Notes under the pieces: model-generated | The model's input: only the letters and a program-made list of their open reading frames with translations | Databases searched by the model: none | Told to the model about the DNA's origin: nothing | Program-made: the position numbers and the translations under genes | Source: an uncultured Acetatifactor sp. | Lineage (GTDB): Bacteria; Bacillota; Clostridia; Lachnospirales; Lachnospiraceae | Length of the DNA: 43,273 nucleotides | Direction of reading: 5' to 3' | NCBI GenBank assembly: GCA_910577185.1 | Contig: CAJTLR010000027.1 | Coordinates: 1-43,273 of the forward strand | In this document: positions 8,060-16,296 of the stretch, in pieces | Layout of the letters: the number at the start of each line of letters is the position of its first letter | How positions within the stretch are numbered: position 1 is the first letter of the stretch

Positions 8060-8120
8060 TAAAACCTGATATGCCATTCCTCATCTTCCATTTGGATTGC
8101 GAAATTCCTCACCTGCCGCC

Positions 8121-10073
8121 TTAGCCCTGTCCGGCGTCGCCGTTCAGTCTCATTCTGCTTAAAACCGCCAGAATTTCATATTTTCTCGGGAGATCCATCC
8201 AGCGGATGCATTCGGAGAAAAACGGCGAATACGCGGATTCAAGCCCTTCTTGCCCAATCTCCCCAAGTATGCGTTCCACCTCTTTTTCCCTGCACACCCA
8301 TCGGGGAGAAATCCGGCTCTTTTCCGGGCTGTCATGGTTTTCTTCCCCGGCGCCGGGCCTGGATATCACAAACTTCTGGAAACGCTCCAGAGGGTTTACC
8401 TGGCCCATAAGTTTCCGCAGGATAAACGCAATGGCATTCAGCTGCGGTATACTGACAATATCATGCAGCATCCGGATATCAATCTGTTCGTCCCCCAGAA
8501 TCAGAAATCCAAGATCGGACACTTTCAGCACTTCCGTGGCCATCCCCCGGGGACGGGTATTCAGCATATTTGCATCCACCTGATCCTGGTTTGTGTAATC
8601 TGCCGGTTCCAGGACATCTCTCCTATCCATTTCCGGGCATGTCATGCTTCCGGCCTGCAGTTCTTTGGCCATGTCCGTCACCTGGCTGATCTGGTAATCC
8701 TTCATCATATAGATCCTGTCTGCCGCATGCAGATATTCGCTGCTACCCCCGATTACCAGGATGGTGGAGACATCCCTTACCGCCGCAAGCTCCTGCACCC
8801 TTTCCACAAAGGGGGTGATGGGTTCTTTTTCAATCAGGGCCTTCATCACCGAATCCTGTATCATAAAATTGGTGGCGGATTTATCTTCGTCAATCATCAG
8901 CAGCCTGCTTCCCCAGTTTATGGCTTCCATAATATTAGCCGCCTGGGACGTGGAACCGGAGGCATGTTCCGTGGAAAAATCCCTGGGATCTCCCCCGGGA
9001 ATCCACTTGATAAAAGGAGATAAATTCACATGGCGCACACTTCTGCCGTCTTCAGCGGATATTTTCATGGCAGAATCATCCGTGATCACCAGTTCCCTGC
9101 CATCCCCGCCCACATGATTGTAGATACCGGCGCTCAGGGCATCCAGCAGGGTGCTCTTCCCGGAGTAGCCCCCGCCGGTAATCACGGTGACGCCCTGCCG
9201 GAACACCATCCCCCTTACGCCTGCCACCTCTGTCTCATCCTCCGGCGCAGACATAAAAGGCACCGCCTTTTCCATGGGCAGATCGCTTCCTTTTGCCCTG
9301 GGCAGTATACTTCCGTTCGCCACAAAGGCACAATATTTATTGTCCCGCAGCCACGCCCTGACAGTCTCCTGCTTTTCATAAAGGGCCAGGGCCCGCGCCA
9401 GTCCCTCCCGGTCAAATTCCGCCACAAAGCGTTCCACTGCCTCCGGAAGGTCTGCGGTCAGCATCTCTGCCGCCTTCTTATGCTTTTTTTCCGGCAGCTG
9501 TACCTGGATCATAATACTGGCACACAGATATGCCGGAATGCTTCTCTCCCCTTCAATGGGCTGAATCATACAAGACTTTCCGGGGGAATAGGACGTATGC
9601 CCCTGGTCCCGCATTCCGTCAATGGGTTCAATGGTATTTTTGCCAATAAGTCTGTAGTATTTCTGTGCCACTATATTGGCCGAAATGACATTCCGCACCA
9701 GAACCTTATTGTTGGGCTCGTAAATATAATAATGTCCGTTTTCCTTGTCTGTCCGCTTCCGGTTGTCATTGGCTTCATTCAGTGCCCTGATATAGGGAAT
9801 AAATGACCGGAAAATGTAATCCAGGGCCGCCGTTCCGGTCTCTTCCGTCCGGAACCTCTTCATGGGAATGTGGATGGTAACGGTGGGCCTGGACAAATCC
9901 AGCCTGCTGCTTTTCGTGATTTCATAGCCAGTCTCCCCGGCCCAGTAAACGGCGTGATTGTGTACTATCGGATCCTTATCCATGAACGACTCATACATTT
10001 TGCCCTCATATATTTCTTCATAAGTCTCGCTGGAGGGCCTCATACTCAGTAAATAATATCTTAATCTCTTCAA
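8121..10073 (-). CDS. ABC-class ATPase (PF09818-like)
   Basis: This is a 650-residue soluble protein. Residues about 290-480 match the 'predicted ATPase of the ABC class' family: Walker A GGGYSGKST near 300-308, EDGRSV and NLSPFIKWIP, an ABC-signature-like STEHASGSTSQAANIMEA, and Walker B LLMIDEDKSATNF near 391-403. No membrane segments are present and there is no permease partner, so it is not a transporter subunit; its cellular role is not established. The roughly 290-residue N-terminal part is less familiar and the protein seems longer than family members I recall (about 560). The TTG start at 10073 has AAGGAG 8 nt upstream. It is the first gene of this minus-strand group. Confidence 0.85.
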   Translation of the reverse strand: MKRLRYYLLSMRPSSETYEEIYEGKMYESFMDKDPIVHNHAVYWAGETGYEITKSSRLDLSRPTVTIHIPMKRFRTEETGTAALDYIFRSFIPYIRALNEANDNRKRTDKENGHYYIYEPNNKVLVRNVISANIVAQKYYRLIGKNTIEPIDGMRDQGHTSYSPGKSCMIQPIEGERSIPAYLCASIMIQVQLPEKKHKKAAEMLTADLPEAVERFVAEFDREGLARALALYEKQETVRAWLRDNKYCAFVANGSILPRAKGSDLPMEKAVPFMSAPEDETEVAGVRGMVFRQGVTVITGGGYSGKSTLLDALSAGIYNHVGGDGRELVITDDSAMKISAEDGRSVRHVNLSPFIKWIPGGDPRDFSTEHASGSTSQAANIMEAINWGSRLLMIDEDKSATNFMIQDSVMKALIEKEPITPFVERVQELAAVRDVSTILVIGGSSEYLHAADRIYMMKDYQISQVTDMAKELQAGSMTCPEMDRRDVLEPADYTNQDQVDANMLNTRPRGMATEVLKVSDLGFLILGDEQIDIRMLHDIVSIPQLNAIAFILRKLMGQVNPLERFQKFVISRPGAGEENHDSPEKSRISPRWVCREKEVERILGEIGQEGLESAYSPFFSECIRWMDLPRKYEILAVLSRMRLNGDAGQG

Positions 10074-10194
10074 TCTTCAAACTCCTTGTTTTTGCTGTTT
10101 TTTCGTTTTCTCTTTCTATCTGACCTCTTTTTTGTATCTGAAATATCTTTTCCCTCATATCAAATCACCTTTCCCTTTCCTAAAAATTGCGCGC

Positions 10195-10223
10195 AAAAAA
10201 GACACACCAATATGATGTGTCTT
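10195..10223 (-). terminator. Intrinsic terminator of tiny transcription unit
   Basis: Reading the minus strand, an 8-bp stem (AAGACACA with TGTGTCTT, 10223-10216 with 10206-10199) is followed directly by a run of six T (10200-10195). This is a textbook Rho-independent terminator, ending any transcript coming from 10365-10393. Confidence 0.8.
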
Positions 10224-10280
10224 CTACACAAAGTCAACAGTATTCATACAGGTACTTAAAACAGCACTTTCATGCCCGGT

Positions 10281-10346
10281 ATTCAGTTGATCCCATTCAC
10301 CATCCTCATTGTCTTTGTCATATCAAAACGCCTCCTTCAACTGAAT
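10281..10346. repeat. Inverted repeat enclosing the tiny ORF
   Basis: ATTCAGTTGA at 10281-10290 and its exact complement TCAACTGAAT at 10337-10346 flank the ribosome site and the whole 12-codon ORF, apart from the last bases of its stop region. In RNA the ORF would sit in the 46-nt loop of a 10-bp stem. Confidence 0.65.
10283..10321 (-). CDS. Putative 12-residue peptide MTKTMRMVNGIN
   Basis: An ATG at 10321 is preceded by a full AAGGAGG (10337-10331) at 9 nt spacing and reads 12 codons to TGA. It lies alone between its own promoter (10365-10393) and terminator (10195-10223). The peptide is basic, methionine-rich and has no signal sequence. I do not recognise it. It could be a regulatory leader, a small signalling or toxic peptide, or an ORF on a small RNA. 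The ribosome site is much better than chance, but no homology evidence is available. Confidence 0.45.
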   Translation of the reverse strand: MTKTMRMVNGIN

Positions 10347-10364
10347 ATTTAAGTCCTGCTTTTT

Positions 10365-10393
10365 ACTATAGCATTCCTGCCGGAAAAATGCAA
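10365..10393 (-). promoter_or_regulatory. Promoter of tiny transcription unit
   Basis: On the minus strand -35 TTGCAT (10393-10388) and -10 TATAGT (10370-10365) are separated by exactly 17 bp. Transcription would start near 10358, about 37 nt before the 12-codon ORF, and run about 165 nt to the terminator. It lies just after the stop of the cyclase gene. Confidence 0.65.
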
Positions 10394-10401
10394 CCGGAAT
10401 T

Positions 10402-11130
10402 TCATCTTGAAATACAATCTCTTCCCACGCCGCATCTGTATGCCTGCCCTGCGAATTCGGCCAGCCCTTCTATGGCATAGACACGTACCGGGCAGGAGTC
10501 CAGCCCCTTGATATAAAGAGGCGCAAAAGAAATAAAAAATGTTTCCTCCTTCAGTTCTTCCAGATTCTTCAGGACTTCCAAAAACGTAATATTTTCAGCC
10601 ATGCAGATATCATGGAAAGGCTTTACGTCCTCATTGCAGTTCTCAATGGACACGCCATCCCCAAATCCCACACATTTCACTTTGTGGTCTACCATCCACT
10701 GCGCGGTTTCCCCGTTCACAAACAGCCTCTTATCCTCGGGGCCATTGGTTTTCTCCGTGAAAGGAGGCAGTTTATATTCCGAATCCAGTATCAGCACATC
10801 TCCCTCCCGGACCCTGTCCCCCAGTGCCCGGTCCAGCATCCGCGCCGTAATGTAACTGTTGGGCCCGGCATCCTCCAGCACACAGTATATCCCCCGCCCC
10901 ATAAAGCTGGTCAGCGGCAGGCCGGACACATCAGGCCAGTTATCATCATGGTGGTAAGGGCACTCGCAATGTGTTCCCAGATGGCTTGTGAGATCCATGA
11001 TGGTATGAAAATCCGGAATCGGCCCTCCTGTATTAAAACGATACAGATGGCACCTGCGGCTCTCCGTAGCCGGATCCAGATACTTTGTCAGATCCACTAT
11101 CCTTAAATTTCCCATTTTGTATGCACTCAT
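10402..11130 (-). CDS. Cyclase/formamidase-family metal hydrolase
   Basis: This is a 242-residue cytoplasmic enzyme of the cyclase family (PF04199), which includes kynurenine formamidase and isatin hydrolase. The metal-binding signature appears as SHLGTHCECPYHH near residues 45-60, where the usual form is HxGTHxDxP. ILDSEYKLPPF and a conserved C-terminal PVRVYAIEGLAEF follow. The family hydrolyses an amide or formamide bond of ring-type or acylated substrates. The ATG at 11130 has GGAGGA at 6 nt. It is the last gene of the catabolic operon but is separated from the preceding gene by 173 bp with a large hairpin and a leader motif shared with 40338-40374, so it may be expressed at a different level. 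Confidence 0.85.
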   Translation of the reverse strand: MSAYKMGNLRIVDLTKYLDPATESRRCHLYRFNTGGPIPDFHTIMDLTSHLGTHCECPYHHDDNWPDVSGLPLTSFMGRGIYCVLEDAGPNSYITARMLDRALGDRVREGDVLILDSEYKLPPFTEKTNGPEDKRLFVNGETAQWMVDHKVKCVGFGDGVSIENCNEDVKPFHDICMAENITFLEVLKNLEELKEETFFISFAPLYIKGLDSCPVRVYAIEGLAEFAGQAYRCGVGRDCISR

Positions 11131-11135
11131 TATTC

Positions 11136-11171
11136 TTCCTCCAATTTAAATCGCTGCGCGATAGCACTAAA
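11136..11171 (-). promoter_or_regulatory. Conserved leader motif, copy A
   Basis: Read on the minus strand, TTTAGTGCTATCGCGCAG, then GATTTAAATT and the ribosome site GGAGGAA, precede the cyclase start. Nearly the same string (about 31 of 36 matching, one gap) precedes the radical SAM gene at 40338-40374. The conservation goes well beyond a ribosome site. Confidence 0.5.
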
Positions 11172-11186
11172 GGGTAAAGCCGCTTC

Positions 11187-11251
11187 GGCACACCTATCTT
11201 GAGAGAATCTTTTATTCGAAAGGAATCTCATAAAAGTTCCTCTCGTGCGCC
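11187..11251 (-). other. Long hairpin between PanE-like and cyclase genes
   Basis: A 15-nt imperfect stem (11201-11215 with 11230-11244, 13 of 15 complementary) is extended by an outer 7-nt stem (11187-11193 with 11245-11251). No T tract follows on the minus strand. It may stabilise or process the operon mRNA, or act with the following leader motif. Confidence 0.5.
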
Positions 11252-11303
11252 TTTGCGATTTTACTGTCCAGCACAAATTTTTTTCAATAGCTCTTGACTT
11301 TTC

Positions 11304-12245
11304 TTAGCTGGACTGTCCCTTTCCCACAAGCTTTTCTTTATCTTCCATGGCATGAATCAGAGATACCACCAGTTCATGACATGGCACCGGAATCTGTACT
11401 TCTTTTGCCGCCTCCACCACGGAACCGCTTATGGTATCCACTTCCGTGTGCAGCCCGTTTTTAATGTCCGCATAAATAGAGGTATATCCTCCCCTGGAAT
11501 GGGACAATACGTTTTTGATATCTTCTATGACCCTTTCCGCCTGGAAATCCCTCATGCCCATGGCATTGGCCACTGCCACCGCCTCCCTTGCCAGCTTTTC
11601 CATGATTTCGCAGGCATAAGAATCCTCCAGGATAAACCCCAGGGGCACCTGAAGAATGGCCGTGAGGGAGCTGGCCGCAGTGTTCAGAAACAACTTATCC
11701 CAGATCTGATACTGCACCTGATCCGAAATCACGCAGTCAAATCCACAGGTTGTAAAAGTATCCGCTATCTTCTGCAGACAGCTGCCGCTTCCCCCCAGAA
11801 GGCCGATGGCGGTTCTGCCGCCTCCGCCGTGATTTACATAGCCATCGGCCAGAATGGAACTATTGTGCTGGGTACTGCCGATAATCACATGGCTCCGGTC
11901 CACAAAGGCCAGCAGCTGTTTCTCATGGCCCGCGCCGTTCTGCAGAGTCATCAGGTATGTATCCGGGCCGATCAGGTTCCGGTTGGCTTCCAGCGCCTCC
12001 CTGGTAAACATGGCCTTCACAAATATAATCACAAGATCCATCTGCGGCAAATCTGCCGTATCCGTCACCGCACCGGGATAAAACAGACGATCCGTGCCAT
12101 CCATTTCCCTGATTTTTACGCCTTTATCTGTAATTGTCTTAACCCGCTCCTGATTCACATCCACCAGCCAGGTCTGGTTTTCCTGCGACAGGCAGCCGCC
12201 AAACAGAATTCCCATTGCCCCGGCGCCCAATATTGCAATTCTCAT
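11304..12245 (-). CDS. 2-dehydropantoate 2-reductase-like oxidoreductase
   Basis: This is a 313-residue protein of the ApbA/PanE fold. A Rossmann NAD(P) site opens the protein (MRIAILGAGAMGILFGG). MTLQNGAGHEKQL near residue 97 and the C-terminal helical domain (WDKLFLNTAASSLTAILQ, then RGGYTSIYADIKNGLHTEVD) follow. Family members reduce ketopantoate or other branched 2-keto acids with NADPH. In this operon, downstream of an aminotransferase, reduction of a keto acid made by that enzyme is more likely than pantothenate synthesis; that is inference. The ATG at 12245 has AAGGAGG; the frame extends 24 codons further into the preceding permease gene. It lies 16 bp after that permease. Confidence 0.85.
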   Translation of the reverse strand: MRIAILGAGAMGILFGGCLSQENQTWLVDVNQERVKTITDKGVKIREMDGTDRLFYPGAVTDTADLPQMDLVIIFVKAMFTREALEANRNLIGPDTYLMTLQNGAGHEKQLLAFVDRSHVIIGSTQHNSSILADGYVNHGGGGRTAIGLLGGSGSCLQKIADTFTTCGFDCVISDQVQYQIWDKLFLNTAASSLTAILQVPLGFILEDSYACEIMEKLAREAVAVANAMGMRDFQAERVIEDIKNVLSHSRGGYTSIYADIKNGLHTEVDTISGSVVEAAKEVQIPVPCHELVVSLIHAMEDKEKLVGKGQSS

Positions 12246-12261
12246 AAGCCCCTCCTTTTGG

Positions 12262-13518
12262 TTATCGATTTTTCTTTGTGCCCTGATTCCAGGCGTGAAG
12301 CGCCAAAGCCACGGCAATTACCCCATAGCTGATAAACACCCGGAAATATTCGCCGATCTGGGAATCATGAAACAGTTGGTTTCCTGCCAGAGGCATGGTA
12401 AAAAACAACAGATGGAACAAAAGAGCTCCCACAAACACCTGGCTGATGGATGCCTTCTTGATGGACGCCCCGCCCACCAGCAACGCCGCCACCGCATAAG
12501 TTCCTACCTGTTCATGGCTGGTGTAGGTATTGATCAGACCCATATTCTGGAGAAAAATAATCTGTCCCCAGGACGCTATGACCGTGGAAATCACCGTGGC
12601 GATAATCCGGGTACGCCCAACCGGTATTCCTGCCGCCGTGGCCACCTGCATATTCTGTCCGCATGTGCGGATGTCCTGCCCCAGCTTGGTACGGCAAAGA
12701 AACGCATTCAGCATACAGACAGCGGCAATGATGACCAGCGTGAATACGGGAACCTTTGTGTAAGCCGCCGCCTGGTTCAGGGCAGGCACACATCCAAACA
12801 GCAGGGTTGCAGCTGTCAGGGTCCCGGCCGTAACCAGCCCCGGCAGACAGATGCGCAATGCGCTTTTCCTGTCCTGTCTGCGGTATAAGAGATAAAAGGC
12901 TGCCTGCAGCAGGGCAAAAACCGCCGTGACAATCGCCCCATATAGCAGACAGTCCATAAAAGACATCTGCCAGACACGGTCAAAGACATATTTGACATTC
13001 TCGTTTAAATCTATGGTGTTCTTCAGTCCCACGCCCCCTGCCAGCACCAGCCTGGGATCGGAGATGGGAATCATCCAGGTTCCCACCAGAATCAGGAAAA
13101 TCAGGTCAAACACACCCTTTGCAAAATATCCCACGATCATACCCGTGATCATTTCCTGGCCCACCGTGCGGTTAAAAATAAAGCCTGCAAAGATGCCGAA
13201 CAGAACCGAAATCACTGATGCCATCAGGATACAGAGTCCCATTCCCGGGAGACCGCCGATATTCCAGTAAGTGATCAGAATCAGGGCAATCTGCCCGGCG
13301 GCAGCCCCCAGGACAATGCTGAAATTCAGCCCCATACCGCACAGAACCGGCATCAGCAGGGAGAGAATCAGAACCGCATTGCGGCAAATCCGGCTCACCA
13401 GCTCCTGCAGAATAAACGAGGATGACTGCCGGGAGGTAATCGTAGTGAAAATGCATAATATGATAAATAACAAAGTTACAATATTCTTTCGGACAAACGG
13501 TGTTATCTTTTTTGTCAT
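12262..13518 (-). CDS. ABC transporter permease (RbsC/BmpA-partner type), second
   Basis: This encodes 418 residues with about nine to ten membrane segments, of the BPD_transp_2 family used for sugars, nucleosides and branched amino acids. Glycine-rich segments such as GLNFSIVLGAAAGQIALI and the coupling-loop region NMQVATAAGIPVGRTRIIATVIS, then AVAALLVGGASIKKAS, are typical. Its ATG overlaps the stop of the upstream permease (TAATG), with GGAGGAAAG before it. It pairs with the preceding permease to form a heterodimeric channel driven by the double ATPase, fed by the DUF3798 lipoprotein. Confidence 0.92.
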   Translation of the reverse strand: MTKKITPFVRKNIVTLLFIILCIFTTITSRQSSSFILQELVSRICRNAVLILSLLMPVLCGMGLNFSIVLGAAAGQIALILITYWNIGGLPGMGLCILMASVISVLFGIFAGFIFNRTVGQEMITGMIVGYFAKGVFDLIFLILVGTWMIPISDPRLVLAGGVGLKNTIDLNENVKYVFDRVWQMSFMDCLLYGAIVTAVFALLQAAFYLLYRRQDRKSALRICLPGLVTAGTLTAATLLFGCVPALNQAAAYTKVPVFTLVIIAAVCMLNAFLCRTKLGQDIRTCGQNMQVATAAGIPVGRTRIIATVISTVIASWGQIIFLQNMGLINTYTSHEQVGTYAVAALLVGGASIKKASISQVFVGALLFHLLFFTMPLAGNQLFHDSQIGEYFRVFISYGVIAVALALHAWNQGTKKNR

Positions 13519-14558
13519 TACACTTTCCTCCCCACCATTTTTGTCAATGCATATAAAATGATGCCATTGCTGACAATGGTTCTCAAAATCTCGGACAGAC
13601 TGCTGTTCTCCAGCAATTCGCTGGCAATGGGAAGCGCAATGGTCAGCAGGGACTGGTAGAGAACAACACCCAGAATTACATTGCCTATGCTTGCCTTCCG
13701 CGTGGTGGCGCCGCCGATCAGAACCGCTGCTATGGCGGGATATGCCATCATCTGGGGAGCCGTATACAGCTGGTAAAACCCGTAACTCTGAGAATAGATG
13801 ATAATTCCCACGGCGCCCAGGACAGTGGAAATGACCGCGCTGAGAATGCGCATACGATTGTTGTTGATTCCCAGGGATGCGCCGAAAACCGCGTTTTCAC
13901 CGCTGCACCGCATCATGGTGCCCAGCTTGCTGCGCAGGAAGAGAAACATGACAATACACAGCAGGGCGATTGCCAGAAATGTACCCGTGGGAATGGTAAT
14001 ACCTGCAAATCCAAAGCTCAGGAGCCTGTCCAGGACATGTTCGTAACTGGATTCCAGTGTGATCGTGCTTCGCACTCCGCTGCCCATGGCCCAGATAATA
14101 TTTTTGTTGGTAAAGGGAAGAATCATCCAGCCGATACACATCAGGGAGATGATGGAAAAATTAAGGTAATTCCCTACCATCATTTCCGACCCCCGCATAT
14201 GATTCAAAACCCATCCATATAAAATGCCCGCCCCTGCGGAAAGCGGCAGGGAGATCAAAATGGCGGTAAAAAGGCCTCCCAGTCCCGTCATGTTATACTC
14301 CACCGTGATCAGTCCGCCCAGAAGACCGCACAATATCCCCAGCGGCAGCCCGAAATTCAGTCCGATACCGCTCTGAATGGTGGGCAGCATCGCCAGCACA
14401 AAAATCGCCTGCATCCCGATCCGCACCAGAGAATCCGAGATCAAAGTGGCGGTATCCATTTGCAGCGCGGACGAAAGCACCAGCAGGCCCAGAAGAAAGA
14501 GAATCATGATGATCTGGGATATTCCCAGTATGCTAGGTTTCCTGTTTTTTGTCTTCAT
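13518..14558 (-). CDS. ABC transporter permease (RbsC/BmpA-partner type), first
   Basis: This encodes 346 residues with about eight to nine membrane segments. It has the same family marks as its neighbour: IGLNFGLPLGILCGLLGG, the NAVFGASLGINNNRMRILSAVIS coupling region, and AIAAVLIGGATTRKASIGN. The ATG at 14558 has GAGGAGG at 6 nt and overlaps the end of the ATPase gene by 26 bp. An ATG-less upstream extension of nine codons was not used. It forms the membrane channel with the following permease. Confidence 0.92.
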   Translation of the reverse strand: MKTKNRKPSILGISQIIMILFLLGLLVLSSALQMDTATLISDSLVRIGMQAIFVLAMLPTIQSGIGLNFGLPLGILCGLLGGLITVEYNMTGLGGLFTAILISLPLSAGAGILYGWVLNHMRGSEMMVGNYLNFSIISLMCIGWMILPFTNKNIIWAMGSGVRSTITLESSYEHVLDRLLSFGFAGITIPTGTFLAIALLCIVMFLFLRSKLGTMMRCSGENAVFGASLGINNNRMRILSAVISTVLGAVGIIIYSQSYGFYQLYTAPQMMAYPAIAAVLIGGATTRKASIGNVILGVVLYQSLLTIALPIASELLENSSLSEILRTIVSNGIILYALTKMVGRKV

Positions 14559-16146
14559 ACACAGCCTCCTCTTCTTCCGAAACACCGCTCATCAGCAGTC
14601 CGTAACGATAATCTTCGTCAGAAGGTTTTAATATACCCGTAATTTCACCTTCCGTAACAATGGCAATACGGTCACAGACGGAACGCAGTTCCGCAAGCTC
14701 GCTGGATGTAATAATAATGGTGGCGCCGGTGGACCGGTTCATTTCCGTAAGGGTATCCAAAATCCGTTTTTTCGCTCCCACATCAATGCCCCTGGTAGGT
14801 TCCGAAACCAGAAGCACTTCCGGCTCCAGTGTCACCGCCCGCGCAATGCATACCTTCTGCTGGTTTCCGCCGCTGAGGCTCCTGGTGTGCTGTGACGCAT
14901 CCGTGCAGCGTATGTCAAATTCCCGGATCATTTCCTCCGCGTATTGTCTGCAGGCCTTTTTGTCATAAAAGGAGATTCCCGCCACTTTTCGCAGGAACTG
15001 GTTTCTGACACGCATGGAAGAGATCACCACATTGACTTCAATGGACTCATCCAGCAAAAGTCCCACTCCCCGTCGGTCTTCCGAGACGAAAGCAACCTTT
15101 TTTGACAAAGTGGCAAGCGTGTCTGCCACATCCAGGCTCCCGCCGTTTAAAAGCACCTCTCCCGAAGCGGGGTATAATCCCATAATACCGTTTGCAACGG
15201 CTGCCTTTCCATGTCCCGCCAGGCCTGCAAAGCCGAAAATCTCTCCCTTGTGAATCCGGACAGAAGCATTTTTCAGGCGTTCCCCGGGCATATCCACGGA
15301 GAAGTTTTTCAGTTCCAGGGAAATTGCTTCGTCTAATGTGCGCTCTCCTTCCAGCTGACTGATATCCACCGTCCTTCCGATCATCAGCTCAGAAATCTTC
15401 CGCACCGACACACTTTCCGTATCATACTCTCCTACCAGGGAACCGTCCCGCAGAATTGCCAGATGATCCGCATATTTTTTTACTTCATTCAGACGATGGC
15501 TGATAAAGATAAAAGAAATGCCCTTTTTTGTCACATTTTTCACACACTGCAGGAACTTCTCCGCCTCATTTTCCGTCAGCACGGCAGTGGGCTCATCCAG
15601 CACAATCAGCCGCACATTGCTTTTGTCCAGTTCCCTGGCAATCTCGATAAACTGCTTATACCCTACCGGAAGAGAGCCTGTGTGCGTGGATGCGTCAATA
15701 TTCAGTCCCACCTCATCCAGGGTAGCCGCCGTTTCCTTTTTCATGGCTTTCCGGTCCAGAACCCCTGCCTTTTCCCCGAACAGCTTCCGCAGCAGGCCTT
15801 CTTTTAAATTTTCCCGGTTCAGTTTTACATTTTCCGCTATTTCATAATCATCTATCAGCATGAATTCCTGGTGAACCATGCCGATACCGTGCTTCATGGC
15901 GTTCAGGGGTGATGTGATCTGCACCTTTTCCCCATTGATGCGGATCTGGCCCTGAAACCCATTTGTGGCATGAATGGCAGGCATCCCGAAGAGAATGTTC
16001 ATCAGGGTGGACTTTCCGGCGCCGTTTTCTCCCACCAGCGCCAGAATCTCTCCCGGACGGACACGTATACTGACATCCTTCAGCACCGGATTTCCAAAAT
16101 ACTCCTTGCTGATGCCCTCCATTTCCAACACAAATTCTGACTGCAT
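14533..16146 (-). CDS. ABC transporter double ATP-binding protein
   Basis: This 537-residue protein contains two nucleotide-binding domains in tandem, as in RbsA/MglA and nucleoside-importer ATPases. Domain 1 has Walker A GENGAGKST near residue 40, signature-region LPVGYKQFIEIAREL and Walker B LIVLDEPTAVLTENEA. Domain 2 has a degenerate Walker A (FAGLAGHGKAAVANG), as is normal for this group, then LSGGNQQKVCIARAV and VLLVSEPTRGIDVGAKK. Serine replacing the usual aspartate in the second Walker B (VSEPTRG) should be noted. The ATG at 16146 has AGGAGGG at 7 nt; an upstream ATG at 16215 is a weaker alternative. It energises the two permeases downstream. Confidence 0.93.
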   Translation of the reverse strand: MQSEFVLEMEGISKEYFGNPVLKDVSIRVRPGEILALVGENGAGKSTLMNILFGMPAIHATNGFQGQIRINGEKVQITSPLNAMKHGIGMVHQEFMLIDDYEIAENVKLNRENLKEGLLRKLFGEKAGVLDRKAMKKETAATLDEVGLNIDASTHTGSLPVGYKQFIEIARELDKSNVRLIVLDEPTAVLTENEAEKFLQCVKNVTKKGISFIFISHRLNEVKKYADHLAILRDGSLVGEYDTESVSVRKISELMIGRTVDISQLEGERTLDEAISLELKNFSVDMPGERLKNASVRIHKGEIFGFAGLAGHGKAAVANGIMGLYPASGEVLLNGGSLDVADTLATLSKKVAFVSEDRRGVGLLLDESIEVNVVISSMRVRNQFLRKVAGISFYDKKACRQYAEEMIREFDIRCTDASQHTRSLSGGNQQKVCIARAVTLEPEVLLVSEPTRGIDVGAKKRILDTLTEMNRSTGATIIITSSELAELRSVCDRIAIVTEGEITGILKPSDEDYRYGLLMSGVSEEEEAVYEDKKQET

Positions 16147-16296
16147 ACCCAAGCCCTCCTGTTCTTGCAATAGAAACTCGCGCTGCGTATCTTCTATATT
16201 TGCCGCTTTCCCCATACACTTCCTTTTCCCTGCGCCGTTGCGCGGCCTGGCCGGTATATCATAATGCCGTTCTCACACTAACGGTATTTCATATTT

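Noticed and set aside
11352..12332. 326-codon plus-strand frame opposite the PanE-like gene
   Set aside because: Histidine/arginine-rich shadow of a clear Rossmann-fold gene, without a ribosome site.
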